Part shown: in pieces, positions 34,172 through 41,742 of the stretch | Layout: each line of letters begins with the position of its first letter | Position numbering within the stretch: position 1 is the stretch's first letter | Source of the DNA: Chloroflexota bacterium | GTDB lineage: Bacteria > Chloroflexota > Anaerolineae > JAAEKA01 | Assembly: GCA_034717495.1 (NCBI GenBank) | Contig: JAYELL010000076.1 | Location: 1-64,000 of the forward strand | Direction: 5' to 3' | Length of the DNA stretch: 64,000 nucleotides | Notes under the pieces: generated by a model | Databases searched by the model: none | Told to the model about the DNA's origin: nothing | The model's input: the letters and a program-made list of their open reading frames with translations, nothing else | Program-made: the position numbers and the translations under genes

Positions 34172-36991
34172 CTATCTTCCCTGGCGGGCAGCCACCTGGG
34201 CCTGCAGGTCAACCAGTGAGGGCATCGGTCCAAAGATCTGATCGGGGAAATTGCCACCGCCCGACCAGAAAAGCCAGCCGTCGGCGCCGGCATCGTCCGC
34301 GGCCTTGCGCTGGATCATCATCTCGGGTACCGAATAGTTATAGCCGGCAGCAGGCCCCGAGCTTCGATAGTTGTTGGGATAACCCTGCAACCAGGGCCGA
34401 ATCCGCGTGGGCAGCGCCACGGTGTCCCGTACCCGTTCGGTGCTGTCATAGATTACCTGATAGGGACAAAGCACCGGCTCATCGCAACCGGGGAAGGTCC
34501 CGGGCCACCAAACCTGAGGGTAGATCATTGGACTCACGTAGTCGAGTCCCGCTGCCATTTCGGCCAGATTCTGACCAATGAAGGGTTCCTGGCCTGTCAA
34601 AATAATGCTGCCAAAGACGTCGATCGATGTGAACACGCCGTAGGGCTTCAGCGCATCCATCAACTCGCTGGAAAAGGTGGTAATGGCCTCGACCCGGTTC
34701 TCGGTAGTGCTTTCCACCACGTAGTCAAACTGGGTGTGATCGGGATGGCCTGTGAAGCGGAAGTAATCGAACTGGATCTCATCATAGCCCAGTTCGGCCA
34801 GTTCCTTGGCCAGATCGATTTCGTATTGGCGCACCTCATCCCGATAGACGTCGACCCAGGCAAGCTTTTCGGCGTCCCGCCACAACACACCAGGGGAGTC
34901 CTTCTTGCGGGCGCCCCATTCCGGGCGTCCCTCGGCCAGGGCATTGTCCTTAAAGGTCACAAAGCGGGCAATGGTATAGATGCCCCGCTCCCTGGCTTTC
35001 TCCAGGAACTCCTGAGCGCTCATGAGATTCGGGTCGTAGACCCCGATGTCCCGGGCCACCTCGTTCCTGGGTTCCCAGGCGATTTCACCCAGGTCACTTT
35101 TCATATCGACCACTACCGTGTTCAGCACGGGTGAATTTGCTACCAGGTCCAGCCGTTCCTCGATCAGCGCCCGGTTATAGAGATAGTGGAAGGGAATGTA
35201 AAAGCCCCGTGCCTCGAATGGCTGCAACTCCGCTTCCAGGCAATAGGGAGCGCCGCATTCGCCCTGGTCCAGCGCCTCGGGAAAATAGAGATCGAATCCT
35301 GGCGCCTTGACCATCACCTGGGCATCGGGTGGCGCATCTTCGACCAGAAAGCTGCCGTCGGCGTTTGTATCTGCCATGACCGCCGGTTCAGTACCTTGGC
35401 ATTGCGCGCCCTGGCATTGCGCGCCATCATAAACGTACACCGTGGCACCGATGATCCCTTCGCCCCTCTTGCCGTCGACGGCATGGCCTGCAATCGTATC
35501 CCGGTAGAGCTGCACCTGAACTTGGTCCGCCCCGTCATAAGGAATGACCGCTGTCGAAAATCCATCAGCCGTGACGGTGAAAACCTCGCCAGGATCCAGC
35601 AGACGCAACAGGGCAACCCCCTGGGCATCGGAAGTGTTCTGGCTACGCGGGCCAATCAACGAAATCCCCGGCAGCCTTTCACCCGATTCCAGATCCTCCA
35701 CCGTGATCACCGCATGCCTCGGTTTTAAGGCGACCCGAATCTCCTGGTTGTCGTCAAACCTGGACTCAGCATCGGAGAAGCCCTCAGCGCTGACTACCAC
35801 TTCAAGGGGTGCTTCGGCGCCCCACAAAATGAAGCGGCCATCGTCGTCGGTATCCGCCCCATTGTTGCCGGCAATGACAGTGGCGCCAGCCAGGGGGCTG
35901 TCGGTAACCAGGTTGAAGACACGGCCTGCCAGATGCTTCGGCAGCAGCTCCACGACCAGGTCCTGGCCATCCAACAGGTGGCTGGTCTCATCCACAGCCA
36001 CCCGAACGGGCTCGTAGCCGGCGAGCGACGCCTCCAGCAATAGACCATTGCCGTGCAGCCCTTGGAAGTGGAAACCGCCGGCTTCGTCGGCAATCAGGGT
36101 TTTACCGCCGATTGCAAGCTTCGTCTCAGCCAGGGGCTCACCGGTGCGTCCATCGACAGCCTTGCCCGACAACACCGTCGGCTCCAGGGCTACGTCAAGT
36201 GGTTCTTCCCCCGCCAGAATGGCCGTCGACTCGACTGCGATCGAGGCTGGCAGGTACCCGGGCAAGATCACCTGCAACAGGTCACTGCCGCTGACATGTG
36301 AGACATAGTAGAAACCATCATCCTGGCTTTCGGTGGTGCGGTCACCGAAAAGTACCGAGGCGCCTGGCAAGGTCTGCCCGGTGGCAGCATCGCTGACAGT
36401 ACCGCGCAAGCCGTCGGGCAGCAACTGAAGGGTCAACATACTCGCATTGGCTGCCAGCTGCCCGGCGTCCACCGCCTGCTGAAATGGAATGAAACCATCG
36501 GACTCCGCCTGGAGGATCACATTCTCCCGGGGCACGTTAAGCAACTCGAACTGGCCAGCCTTGTCGCTGGTCGCGGACTGGTCTGCTGCAGTAAGAATCA
36601 CACCGGGCACCGGTTCATTGCTGGAAGCATCGACGATCTGGCCACCCAACCGGTTAGGTTGCACCGCCGCAACGATGGAGGCAGGCAACAGGGGAATCAA
36701 GTTGAACTGGCTCTTCCCTTGCCACGGTTGGTAGCGATCGAGCTCGATACTGGCGTTTACTGGCCGGAAGCGGAAGGTGCGTGTGGAGAAACGTCCTTCG
36801 GCATCGGTTCGAATCTCTTTTTTTCCCAGATCGACCGCCACATCGGCCAGGGGTTGCGCTGTCCGGGCGTCGGTGACTTGACCGCCGACCTTGACCGGAA
36901 TGAGATAGAGAACGAGAAGAACAATGGGAATGGCAATCAGTATAGTGGTCACCGTACGTTGACGGGATTGCACGGTGTTTGCATCTGGCAC
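34172..36991 (-). CDS. DUF4015 putative glycoside hydrolase with seven carboxypeptidase-regulatory-like repeats
   Basis: A 939-residue protein. GTG36991 is preferred to TTG37012 because AGGGAGG lies 8 bp upstream of it. A transmembrane or signal-anchor helix (residues about 15-34) precedes seven beta-sandwich repeats of CarboxypepD_reg/PEGA type up to about 590. Each opens like LGGQIVDASSNEPVPGVIL or LRGTVSDAATGQTLPGA. The C-terminal 340 residues match the DUF4015 (PF13200) TIM-barrel: FYIPFHYLYN, NTVVVDMKSDLGEIAW, GIYTIARFVTFKDNALA, GYDEIQFDYFRF, VFGSIILTG and GLDYVSPMIYPQVW. A surface-anchored glycan-active enzyme is likely. An in-frame 15-bp duplication occurs at 35396-35425. Confidence 0.85.
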   Translation of the reverse strand: MPDANTVQSRQRTVTTILIAIPIVLLVLYLIPVKVGGQVTDARTAQPLADVAVDLGKKEIRTDAEGRFSTRTFRFRPVNASIELDRYQPWQGKSQFNLIPLLPASIVAAVQPNRLGGQIVDASSNEPVPGVILTAADQSATSDKAGQFELLNVPRENVILQAESDGFIPFQQAVDAGQLAANASMLTLQLLPDGLRGTVSDAATGQTLPGASVLFGDRTTESQDDGFYYVSHVSGSDLLQVILPGYLPASIAVESTAILAGEEPLDVALEPTVLSGKAVDGRTGEPLAETKLAIGGKTLIADEAGGFHFQGLHGNGLLLEASLAGYEPVRVAVDETSHLLDGQDLVVELLPKHLAGRVFNLVTDSPLAGATVIAGNNGADTDDDGRFILWGAEAPLEVVVSAEGFSDAESRFDDNQEIRVALKPRHAVITVEDLESGERLPGISLIGPRSQNTSDAQGVALLRLLDPGEVFTVTADGFSTAVIPYDGADQVQVQLYRDTIAGHAVDGKRGEGIIGATVYVYDGAQCQGAQCQGTEPAVMADTNADGSFLVEDAPPDAQVMVKAPGFDLYFPEALDQGECGAPYCLEAELQPFEARGFYIPFHYLYNRALIEERLDLVANSPVLNTVVVDMKSDLGEIAWEPRNEVARDIGVYDPNLMSAQEFLEKARERGIYTIARFVTFKDNALAEGRPEWGARKKDSPGVLWRDAEKLAWVDVYRDEVRQYEIDLAKELAELGYDEIQFDYFRFTGHPDHTQFDYVVESTTENRVEAITTFSSELMDALKPYGVFTSIDVFGSIILTGQEPFIGQNLAEMAAGLDYVSPMIYPQVWWPGTFPGCDEPVLCPYQVIYDSTERVRDTVALPTRIRPWLQGYPNNYRSSGPAAGYNYSVPEMMIQRKAADDAGADGWLFWSGGGNFPDQIFGPMPSLVDLQAQVAARQGR
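35396..35425. repeat. 15-bp in-frame tandem duplication within the DUF4015 gene
   Basis: Two adjacent copies of yTGGCATTGCGCGCC (35396-35410, 35411-35425) differ at one base. The encoded GAQCQGAQCQG adds two Cys residues to the linker of the last carboxypeptidase-regulatory-like repeat. Confidence 0.8.
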
Positions 36992-37059
36992 GAACAGATC
37001 CTCCCTGGTCAAAAAATCGATGGTTCCGACGCTTCATCTTTAAGGTCGGAACGGCCCGT

Positions 37060-37088
37060 ATTATAGCACAGCGCCCCACCGGCGGCAA
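37060..37088 (-). promoter_or_regulatory. promoter of DUF4015 gene
   Basis: On the minus strand, TTGCCG (37088-37083), a 17-bp spacer and TATAAT (37065-37060), with TGC before the -10 box. GTG36991 lies about 70 bp downstream. Confidence 0.68.
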
Positions 37089-37191
37089 TTGTTTTGAAAA
37101 AGCAGAAGGGCATCGACAGGAGAATTTCTCAGGCGCCGCGGTATGCGCTGAACAGCTACCCACCCGTCACGTACACAGTCGACTATTGTGG

Positions 37192-37197
37192 TATAAT
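37192..37197 (+). promoter_or_regulatory. extended -10 promoter of fatty-acid desaturase gene
   Basis: A perfect TATAAT preceded by TGG (tgtggtataatgcgg). No good -35 is seen at 16-18 bp, so this would act as an extended -10 promoter. ATG37324 is about 120 bp downstream. The rest of 37089-37323 holds no gene. Confidence 0.5.
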
Positions 37198-37323
37198 GCG
37201 GATCAACTATTGGCAAACAGGGACAAAAACAGAGTGTTTGGCAGGGTTGCGCGTAAATGGTGGCTGCTGTGTGCCACGGACATGGATTGAGATACGAAAG
37301 CTTCGTCAGACTGGAGCAAAACC

Positions 37324-38370
37324 ATGACTACAACTATGAATCAAGAGCTGCCCCAGGACAAATCGGCCTGGCGGCAGATTGTTGCCAGGTATCAGACGGC
37401 CAGCCTCAACCGAAGTGTGATACAGCTGATCACTTCCGTTGTGCCCTACTTCGTGCTGCTGGTCCTGATGTATTTCAGCCTGGACATCTCGTATTGGCTG
37501 ACTCTGCTGTTGGCCATTCCAGCCGCAGGCTTCGTGATTCGGATCTTCATCATCTTCCATGACTGCGGCCATGGCTCATTTTTCGCCTCCCGAGAGGCCA
37601 ACGAGTGGGTGGGCAGATTCACCGGCGTCCTGACCTTCACCCCCTACCATCGCTGGCGCAGAGCCCACGCCATCCATCATGCTACGGCGGGAGACCTGGA
37701 CCGGCGCGAAGCGGGCGACGTGTGGACCATGACGGTAGATGAGTACCTGGAATCCCCCCCGTTAAAACGGTTGGGCTACCGGGTTTATCGTTTCCCGCCG
37801 ATAATGTTAACAGTGGGGGCATGGATGAGCTTTTTGGTCTTCGAGCGACTCTGGTTCTGGGAGAAGGACAAGCGGGCGCGGAACAGCGTTATCTGGACCG
37901 ATGTGGCTCTGCTGGCCATTGCGGTCGTCGCAACTTTGACAATTGGGCTCAAAGCGTATCTGCTTATTCAAATACCGGTCATCTGCCTGGCCGCCAGTGC
38001 CGGAGTCTGGCTTTTCTACGTCCAGCACCAGTTCGAGGGGGTGTACTGGCAACGGCATGAGGACTGGGACTATGTCGACGCCGCTCTGCAGGGCAGCTCC
38101 TATTACAAATTGCCCAGCCTTCTGCAGTGGTTTTCCGGTAACATCGGCTTTCACCATATCCACCATCTGAGCCCCAAAATCCCTAATTACAACCTGGAGC
38201 AGGCCAACAACGAGAACTCCCTGTTTCAGATTGCCCCGGTGACGCCCAGGTCGAGTCTGAAGTCACTGGGCTTCCGCCTATGGGATGAGGAGAATCATCA
38301 GCTGGTAGGCTTTTCCGAGGCGAAACGGGCAGCTGAGCTTCGATCCGCGCCCGCCAAACCCAACCCATAG
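37324..38370 (+). CDS. membrane fatty-acid desaturase (acyl-lipid, DesA-like)
   Basis: A 348-residue integral membrane di-iron enzyme. All three histidine boxes are present: HDCGH (79-83), HAIHH (115-119, the HxxHH form) and HHIHH (277-281), with GFHHIHHLSPKIPNYNLE typical of omega-3/omega-6-type acyl-lipid desaturases. Hydrophobic pairs flank boxes 1 and 2 (residues 35-75) and lie at 155-235, giving the usual four-helix topology with the active site on the cytoplasmic side. It inserts a cis double bond into membrane fatty acids using reduced ferredoxin or a similar donor. Regiospecificity cannot be read from the sequence. Confidence 0.9.
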   Translation: MTTTMNQELPQDKSAWRQIVARYQTASLNRSVIQLITSVVPYFVLLVLMYFSLDISYWLTLLLAIPAAGFVIRIFIIFHDCGHGSFFASREANEWVGRFTGVLTFTPYHRWRRAHAIHHATAGDLDRREAGDVWTMTVDEYLESPPLKRLGYRVYRFPPIMLTVGAWMSFLVFERLWFWEKDKRARNSVIWTDVALLAIAVVATLTIGLKAYLLIQIPVICLAASAGVWLFYVQHQFEGVYWQRHEDWDYVDAALQGSSYYKLPSLLQWFSGNIGFHHIHHLSPKIPNYNLEQANNENSLFQIAPVTPRSSLKSLGFRLWDEENHQLVGFSEAKRAAELRSAPAKPNP

Positions 38371-38431
38371 TCGAGGCAGGCCTTGCGTCTGGAGAGGTCT
38401 CCGGGAAAGATAGGGAGGTTCACTGAGGATA

Positions 38432-39025
38432 ATGAAATTTGAATTCCTGTCTGAAACACTGCCAGACGCTTTTCGCTGGTTAAATGAGCCCCTGGCCTAT
38501 TCCACTGGTCAGGGGTTAACATTGATGACACGACCTGAGACCGATTTCTGGCAGGGCACCCATTACGGATTTCGCAGGGATAATGGGCACTGCCTGTTGA
38601 CCTCGATACAGGGTGATTTCACTTTGGAAACCAGAACTGAATTTGCCCCTGTTGCCCAATATGACCAGTGCGGTTTGATGGTGAGGGTGGACAGCGCGAA
38701 TTGGATAAAGTGCTCCCTGGAATATGAGAACAGCTCGCTGAGCCGACTGGGTTCGGTGGTGACAAACGGCGGATTCTCCGATTGGGCCACCCAGGATATC
38801 ACAACGCCGGTCTACACAATATCCTATCGCATCAGTAAAAGCGGCCAGGACTTTCTGATCGAATATTCATGGGACGGTGAAAGTTGGTATCAGATGAGGA
38901 TTACCCACCTTGCCAATTGCCCGGAAAGCCTTGACGCAGGTCTCTATGCTTGTAGCCCGGTCGGAGAAGGATTTCAGTGCACCTTTGAGTATCTGGCAAC
39001 CGGTGAGAATCAGTGGGATACATAG
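38432..39025 (+). CDS. DUF1349 domain protein (concanavalin-like fold)
   Basis: A 197-residue cytosolic protein without signal peptide. It matches the DUF1349 family: DFWQGTHYGF near residue 38, GLMVRVDSANWIKCSLEY, LGSVVTNGGFSDW and DFLIEYSWDGESWYQMR. The fold is a lectin/glucanase-like beta-sandwich. Yeast and bacterial members have no well-settled activity. RBS-like GGGAGG precedes it (about 38412), and it lies 61 bp after the desaturase gene in the same direction, so it may share that transcript. Confidence 0.82.
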   Translation: MKFEFLSETLPDAFRWLNEPLAYSTGQGLTLMTRPETDFWQGTHYGFRRDNGHCLLTSIQGDFTLETRTEFAPVAQYDQCGLMVRVDSANWIKCSLEYENSSLSRLGSVVTNGGFSDWATQDITTPVYTISYRISKSGQDFLIEYSWDGESWYQMRITHLANCPESLDAGLYACSPVGEGFQCTFEYLATGENQWDT

Positions 39026-39056
39026 TCGAGCAGGGAGTCAGTCTAGACAAGCTGAT

Positions 39057-39497
39057 TCAATAGCCCCGGGCCAGATCAACCCGGTTGGGAATGGTCTCAC
39101 CCCGGTTGGCCGCATTGAACAGCTGCGCCAGGTGAAGCATCCGCATTCGCTCCGTATAGGGCGAGCCAAAAGCCGCGCCCCGGTGTGGGCTCATGACCAT
39201 GTTGTCCAACTCGTTGAATGGAAAGCGCGAAGGTGGAGTATTGGTCCGGCTTTCCCGACTGTCGGGGTAGTTGTACCACACATCGGAGCCCGCCGCTCGT
39301 AACTTGCCGGCCACGATGGCATTGTAGAAGGCCTCTTCGTCGACAATGGCGGCTCGTCCCACGTTGATCAGAATAGCCCCATCGGGGAGCAAATCCAACT
39401 CATCCGCGCCGACAAGGCCTTTCGTCTCATCGGTCAAGGGTGGTGTGATGCGACCGCCAGCGATGGTGCCGGCCGGTCGACGAACAATCTCCGACAT
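39057..39497 (-). pseudogene. C-terminal remnant of a D-2-hydroxyacid dehydrogenase
   Basis: The 146-codon frame encodes only the last ~125 residues of the family: PPLTDETKGLVGADELDLL, GAILINVGRAAIVDEEAF, LRAAGSDVWYNYP and the catalytic-His region MVMSPHRGA. The substrate domain and the NAD-binding GxGxxG of the usual ~310-residue enzyme are absent. The first 15 codons (SEIVRRPAGTIAGG) do not fit the family and may be junction sequence. ATG39497 lacks a Shine-Dalgarno. It lies 6 bp after the SufR-like gene, suggesting a deletion that removed the 5' part. Confidence 0.75.
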
Positions 39498-39503
39498 GGG
39501 AGG

Positions 39504-40145
39504 TCAGGCGCGCCGGCTGATGCGGTAGGTACAGGCAGCGTCGCCGCTCATGATGTGTTGTTCGCGTTGGACTTCAGCCTCAGGCAACAATGCCTGAATG
39601 AAGTCGATCTCGGTGGCGCATGCCTGACGGTAGCGATAGGCGACGCGGTGGACGGCGCAGTTGAACTCCCTCAGCAGGTAGGTATCGTCGTTCACCCGCT
39701 CCCACTCGGCCAGGTAACCATCCTCGTCCAGCAAACGAGCCAGTTCGGCGATCCTTTGCTCAAAATCGAGTCCTGCCAGACGGGCTCGTCCGACTCGCAG
39801 CCGCCGCGCTGCCCGTCTTTCGAATACCCGAGCCAACTCATCCTCTTCCAGATAGCCCAGAAGCTCATTGGCAAGAATGTGGTAGTTTTTGGGAAAGAGT
39901 TCCTCTGCCAGATCGGTCAGGTGATAGACATAGGCGGGCCGGCCCATGCCTCGCTGCTGGGAGTCGAATGTCACAAGACCATCCTTCTCCAGGGTAGTCA
40001 GGTGGCGACGCACGCCCATGGCAGTCATCCCCAACAACCCACTTAATTCGCCCGCGGTTAATCCCCCTGACTTCTTTAAGGCCAGCAAGATCTTTCGCCG
40101 GGTTGGTTGTAACTGACTGGCAAGGGTTTTACGGCCGGATTGCAT
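39504..40145 (-). CDS. SufR/ArsR-like winged-helix transcriptional regulator
   Basis: A 213-residue protein. Residues 14-75 form a winged helix (TRRKILLALKKSGGLTAGEL, MTAMGVRRHLTTLEKDGLV, wing GMGRPAYVYHLT). A helical middle follows. The C-terminal segment resembles SufR-type Fe-S ligand regions: FNCAVHRVAYRYRQACATEI, then REQHIMSGDAACTYRI, giving three Cys in a pattern like other members. It could sense iron, Fe-S or redox state, inferred from homologues. It has a strong promoter (40216-40244), a long leader with a possible operator, and is divergent from the MFS gene. Confidence 0.8.
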   Translation of the reverse strand: MQSGRKTLASQLQPTRRKILLALKKSGGLTAGELSGLLGMTAMGVRRHLTTLEKDGLVTFDSQQRGMGRPAYVYHLTDLAEELFPKNYHILANELLGYLEEDELARVFERRAARRLRVGRARLAGLDFEQRIAELARLLDEDGYLAEWERVNDDTYLLREFNCAVHRVAYRYRQACATEIDFIQALLPEAEVQREQHIMSGDAACTYRISRRA

Positions 40146-40164
40146 GGCTTGGTCCCGAAGCTAC

Positions 40165-40200
40165 ACTTTTTTGGTCGGCGGACCAGGCTTTTTTGATCCA
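40165..40200. promoter_or_regulatory. candidate operator in SufR-like gene leader
   Basis: Inverted repeat tggtc-ggcg-gacca (40172-40185) sits inside two direct copies of ctttttt-g-r-tc (starting about 40166 and 40187). It lies between the -10 box and start codon of the regulator. Autoregulation is a guess from position only. Confidence 0.35.
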
Positions 40201-40215
40201 CCGATGAACACGCCA

Positions 40216-40244
40216 ATTATACCATCCCTTGCAGCCCTTGTAAA
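40216..40244 (-). promoter_or_regulatory. promoter of SufR-like regulator gene
   Basis: On the minus strand, TTTACA (40244-40239), a 17-bp spacer and a perfect TATAAT (40221-40216) with TGG before it. Confidence 0.72.
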
Positions 40245-40302
40245 CTTCGGATAATAAATAAACGCTTTTGTTTCCAAATTATCCTATTGCAACGCACTCC
40301 TT

Positions 40303-40331
40303 TTGACCAGCAGGCCATTTTGGCGTATCAT
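40303..40331 (+). promoter_or_regulatory. promoter of MFS gene
   Basis: TTGACC (40303-40308), a 17-bp spacer and TATCAT (40326-40331) in ggcgtatcat, resembling the ggcgtataat promoters at 10395 and 13240. The position argues for ATG40375 rather than ATG40303 as the start of translation. Confidence 0.62.
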
Positions 40332-40374
40332 TGTCTCGTTTTTCGCATCCCATTTTCCTGCAAGGATGGGCGCC

Positions 40375-41709
40375 ATGCTCAAGACCCAATTCCATACGAC
40401 CATGCGGTGGTTACTGCGGGCAAATACGCCTATCCCCGAGCGCAGCGACGGCGAGATCGCTGCCGACATGGAGCGAAACTACCACTGGAATTTCACTACT
40501 CATGTGCTGGACGGCGTGTTCTTCTGGCTCGGCGCCAGCTTCATGTCCAGCGCAACCATCATTCCCCTTTTTGTCAGCAAACTTAGCGATAGCCCGTGGG
40601 CCATCGGTCTGGCAGCAGTTATCGCCCAGGCCGGCTGGTATTTCCCGCAGCTCTTTGCCGCCAATGCCACCGAACGTCTGCCGCTGATGAAACCAGTGGT
40701 AGTCAATCTGGGTTTCTTTCTGGAGCGCCTGCCCCTCTGGCTGTTGCCCATCGCCGCGCTGGTGGGTGCCAGCCATCCCCAGCTTGGATTGGCCCTGTTC
40801 TTCATCGGCTATGCTGGCCATATCCTGGGCGCCGGGGCTGTTGCTCCTGCCTGGCAGGACCTGGTCGCTCGTTGCTTTTTCCCCGAGCAACGAGGGCGCT
40901 ACTTTGGCACAGCAACCTTCCTGGGCAACGGAACAGGTCTGCTGGGGGCAGCGTTGAGTGCCTGGATTCTGGCGGCCTTCTTGTTTCCAACCAATTTCGC
41001 ACTGCTCTTCACCCTGGCCGCCTTTTTTGTCACGGTGAGTTGGGTGTTTCTCGCCCTGGTCCGGGAGCCCACTCAGTCCCACATGGTCGCCCGTCAGAGT
41101 ACGCGCCAATATCTGGGCAAGCTGCCGGCGATCGTTCAACAGGATGAGGAGTTTCGCCGTTTTCTGCTGGCCAGGACTTTACTGGTATTCGGCAGCCTGG
41201 GCACCGGATTCGTCACTGTGGCCGCTATCGCCCGCTGGGAGGTAGCCGATGGCGTCGTTGGATTCTACACAGGCGCCTTGCTTCTCGGCCAAACCCTGGG
41301 GACCTTTGTATTCGGCTTCCTCTCTGACCGGCGGGGCAACAAGCTTGTTCTGGAGTCAAGCGCTGCATTCGGCATGTTTGCCTTTCTGTTGGCATGGATG
41401 GCCCCCTTCGCCATGTTGTACTACGCGGTGTTCTTCATGTTGGGCATTGCCATGGGAGGGATCATGCTTTCCAGCATTCTGGTCGTGCTGGAATTTGCAC
41501 CATCCTCGCGCCGGCCAACCTATACCGGTCTGGCCAACACCACCGTCGGCGCGTTCAGCATTGCCGCGCCATTGCTCGGGGCCTTGCTGGCCAGCATCAG
41601 CTACGACTGGTTGTTTGCCGTCAGCGCCGGGTTCAACCTGGTTGCACTGGTAGCGCTTCACTGGTGGGTCAAGGAACCCCGGCAACTGAAGCCGGTTCCA
41701 ACGAGCTAG
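40375..41709 (+). CDS. major facilitator superfamily transporter
   Basis: A 444-residue protein starting at ATG40375 (AAGGA 8 bp upstream; the promoter lies just before). After a cytosolic N-terminus with ERSDGEIAADMERNYHWNF come about twelve hydrophobic helices. The long loop after helix 6 (REPTQSHMVARQSTRQYLGK) and the cytoplasmic FGFLSDRRGNKLVLE between helices 8 and 9 match MFS architecture. FFPEQRGRYFG between helices 4 and 5 is a feature of MFS_1 members of unknown substrate. It is convergent with the gamma-glutamyltransferase gene 33 bp away. Substrate is unknown. Confidence 0.85.
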   Translation: MLKTQFHTTMRWLLRANTPIPERSDGEIAADMERNYHWNFTTHVLDGVFFWLGASFMSSATIIPLFVSKLSDSPWAIGLAAVIAQAGWYFPQLFAANATERLPLMKPVVVNLGFFLERLPLWLLPIAALVGASHPQLGLALFFIGYAGHILGAGAVAPAWQDLVARCFFPEQRGRYFGTATFLGNGTGLLGAALSAWILAAFLFPTNFALLFTLAAFFVTVSWVFLALVREPTQSHMVARQSTRQYLGKLPAIVQQDEEFRRFLLARTLLVFGSLGTGFVTVAAIARWEVADGVVGFYTGALLLGQTLGTFVFGFLSDRRGNKLVLESSAAFGMFAFLLAWMAPFAMLYYAVFFMLGIAMGGIMLSSILVVLEFAPSSRRPTYTGLANTTVGAFSIAAPLLGALLASISYDWLFAVSAGFNLVALVALHWWVKEPRQLKPVPTS

Positions 41710-41742
41710 AATCTCCCCTCATTGCAAGGTGACGCCGGCGCA

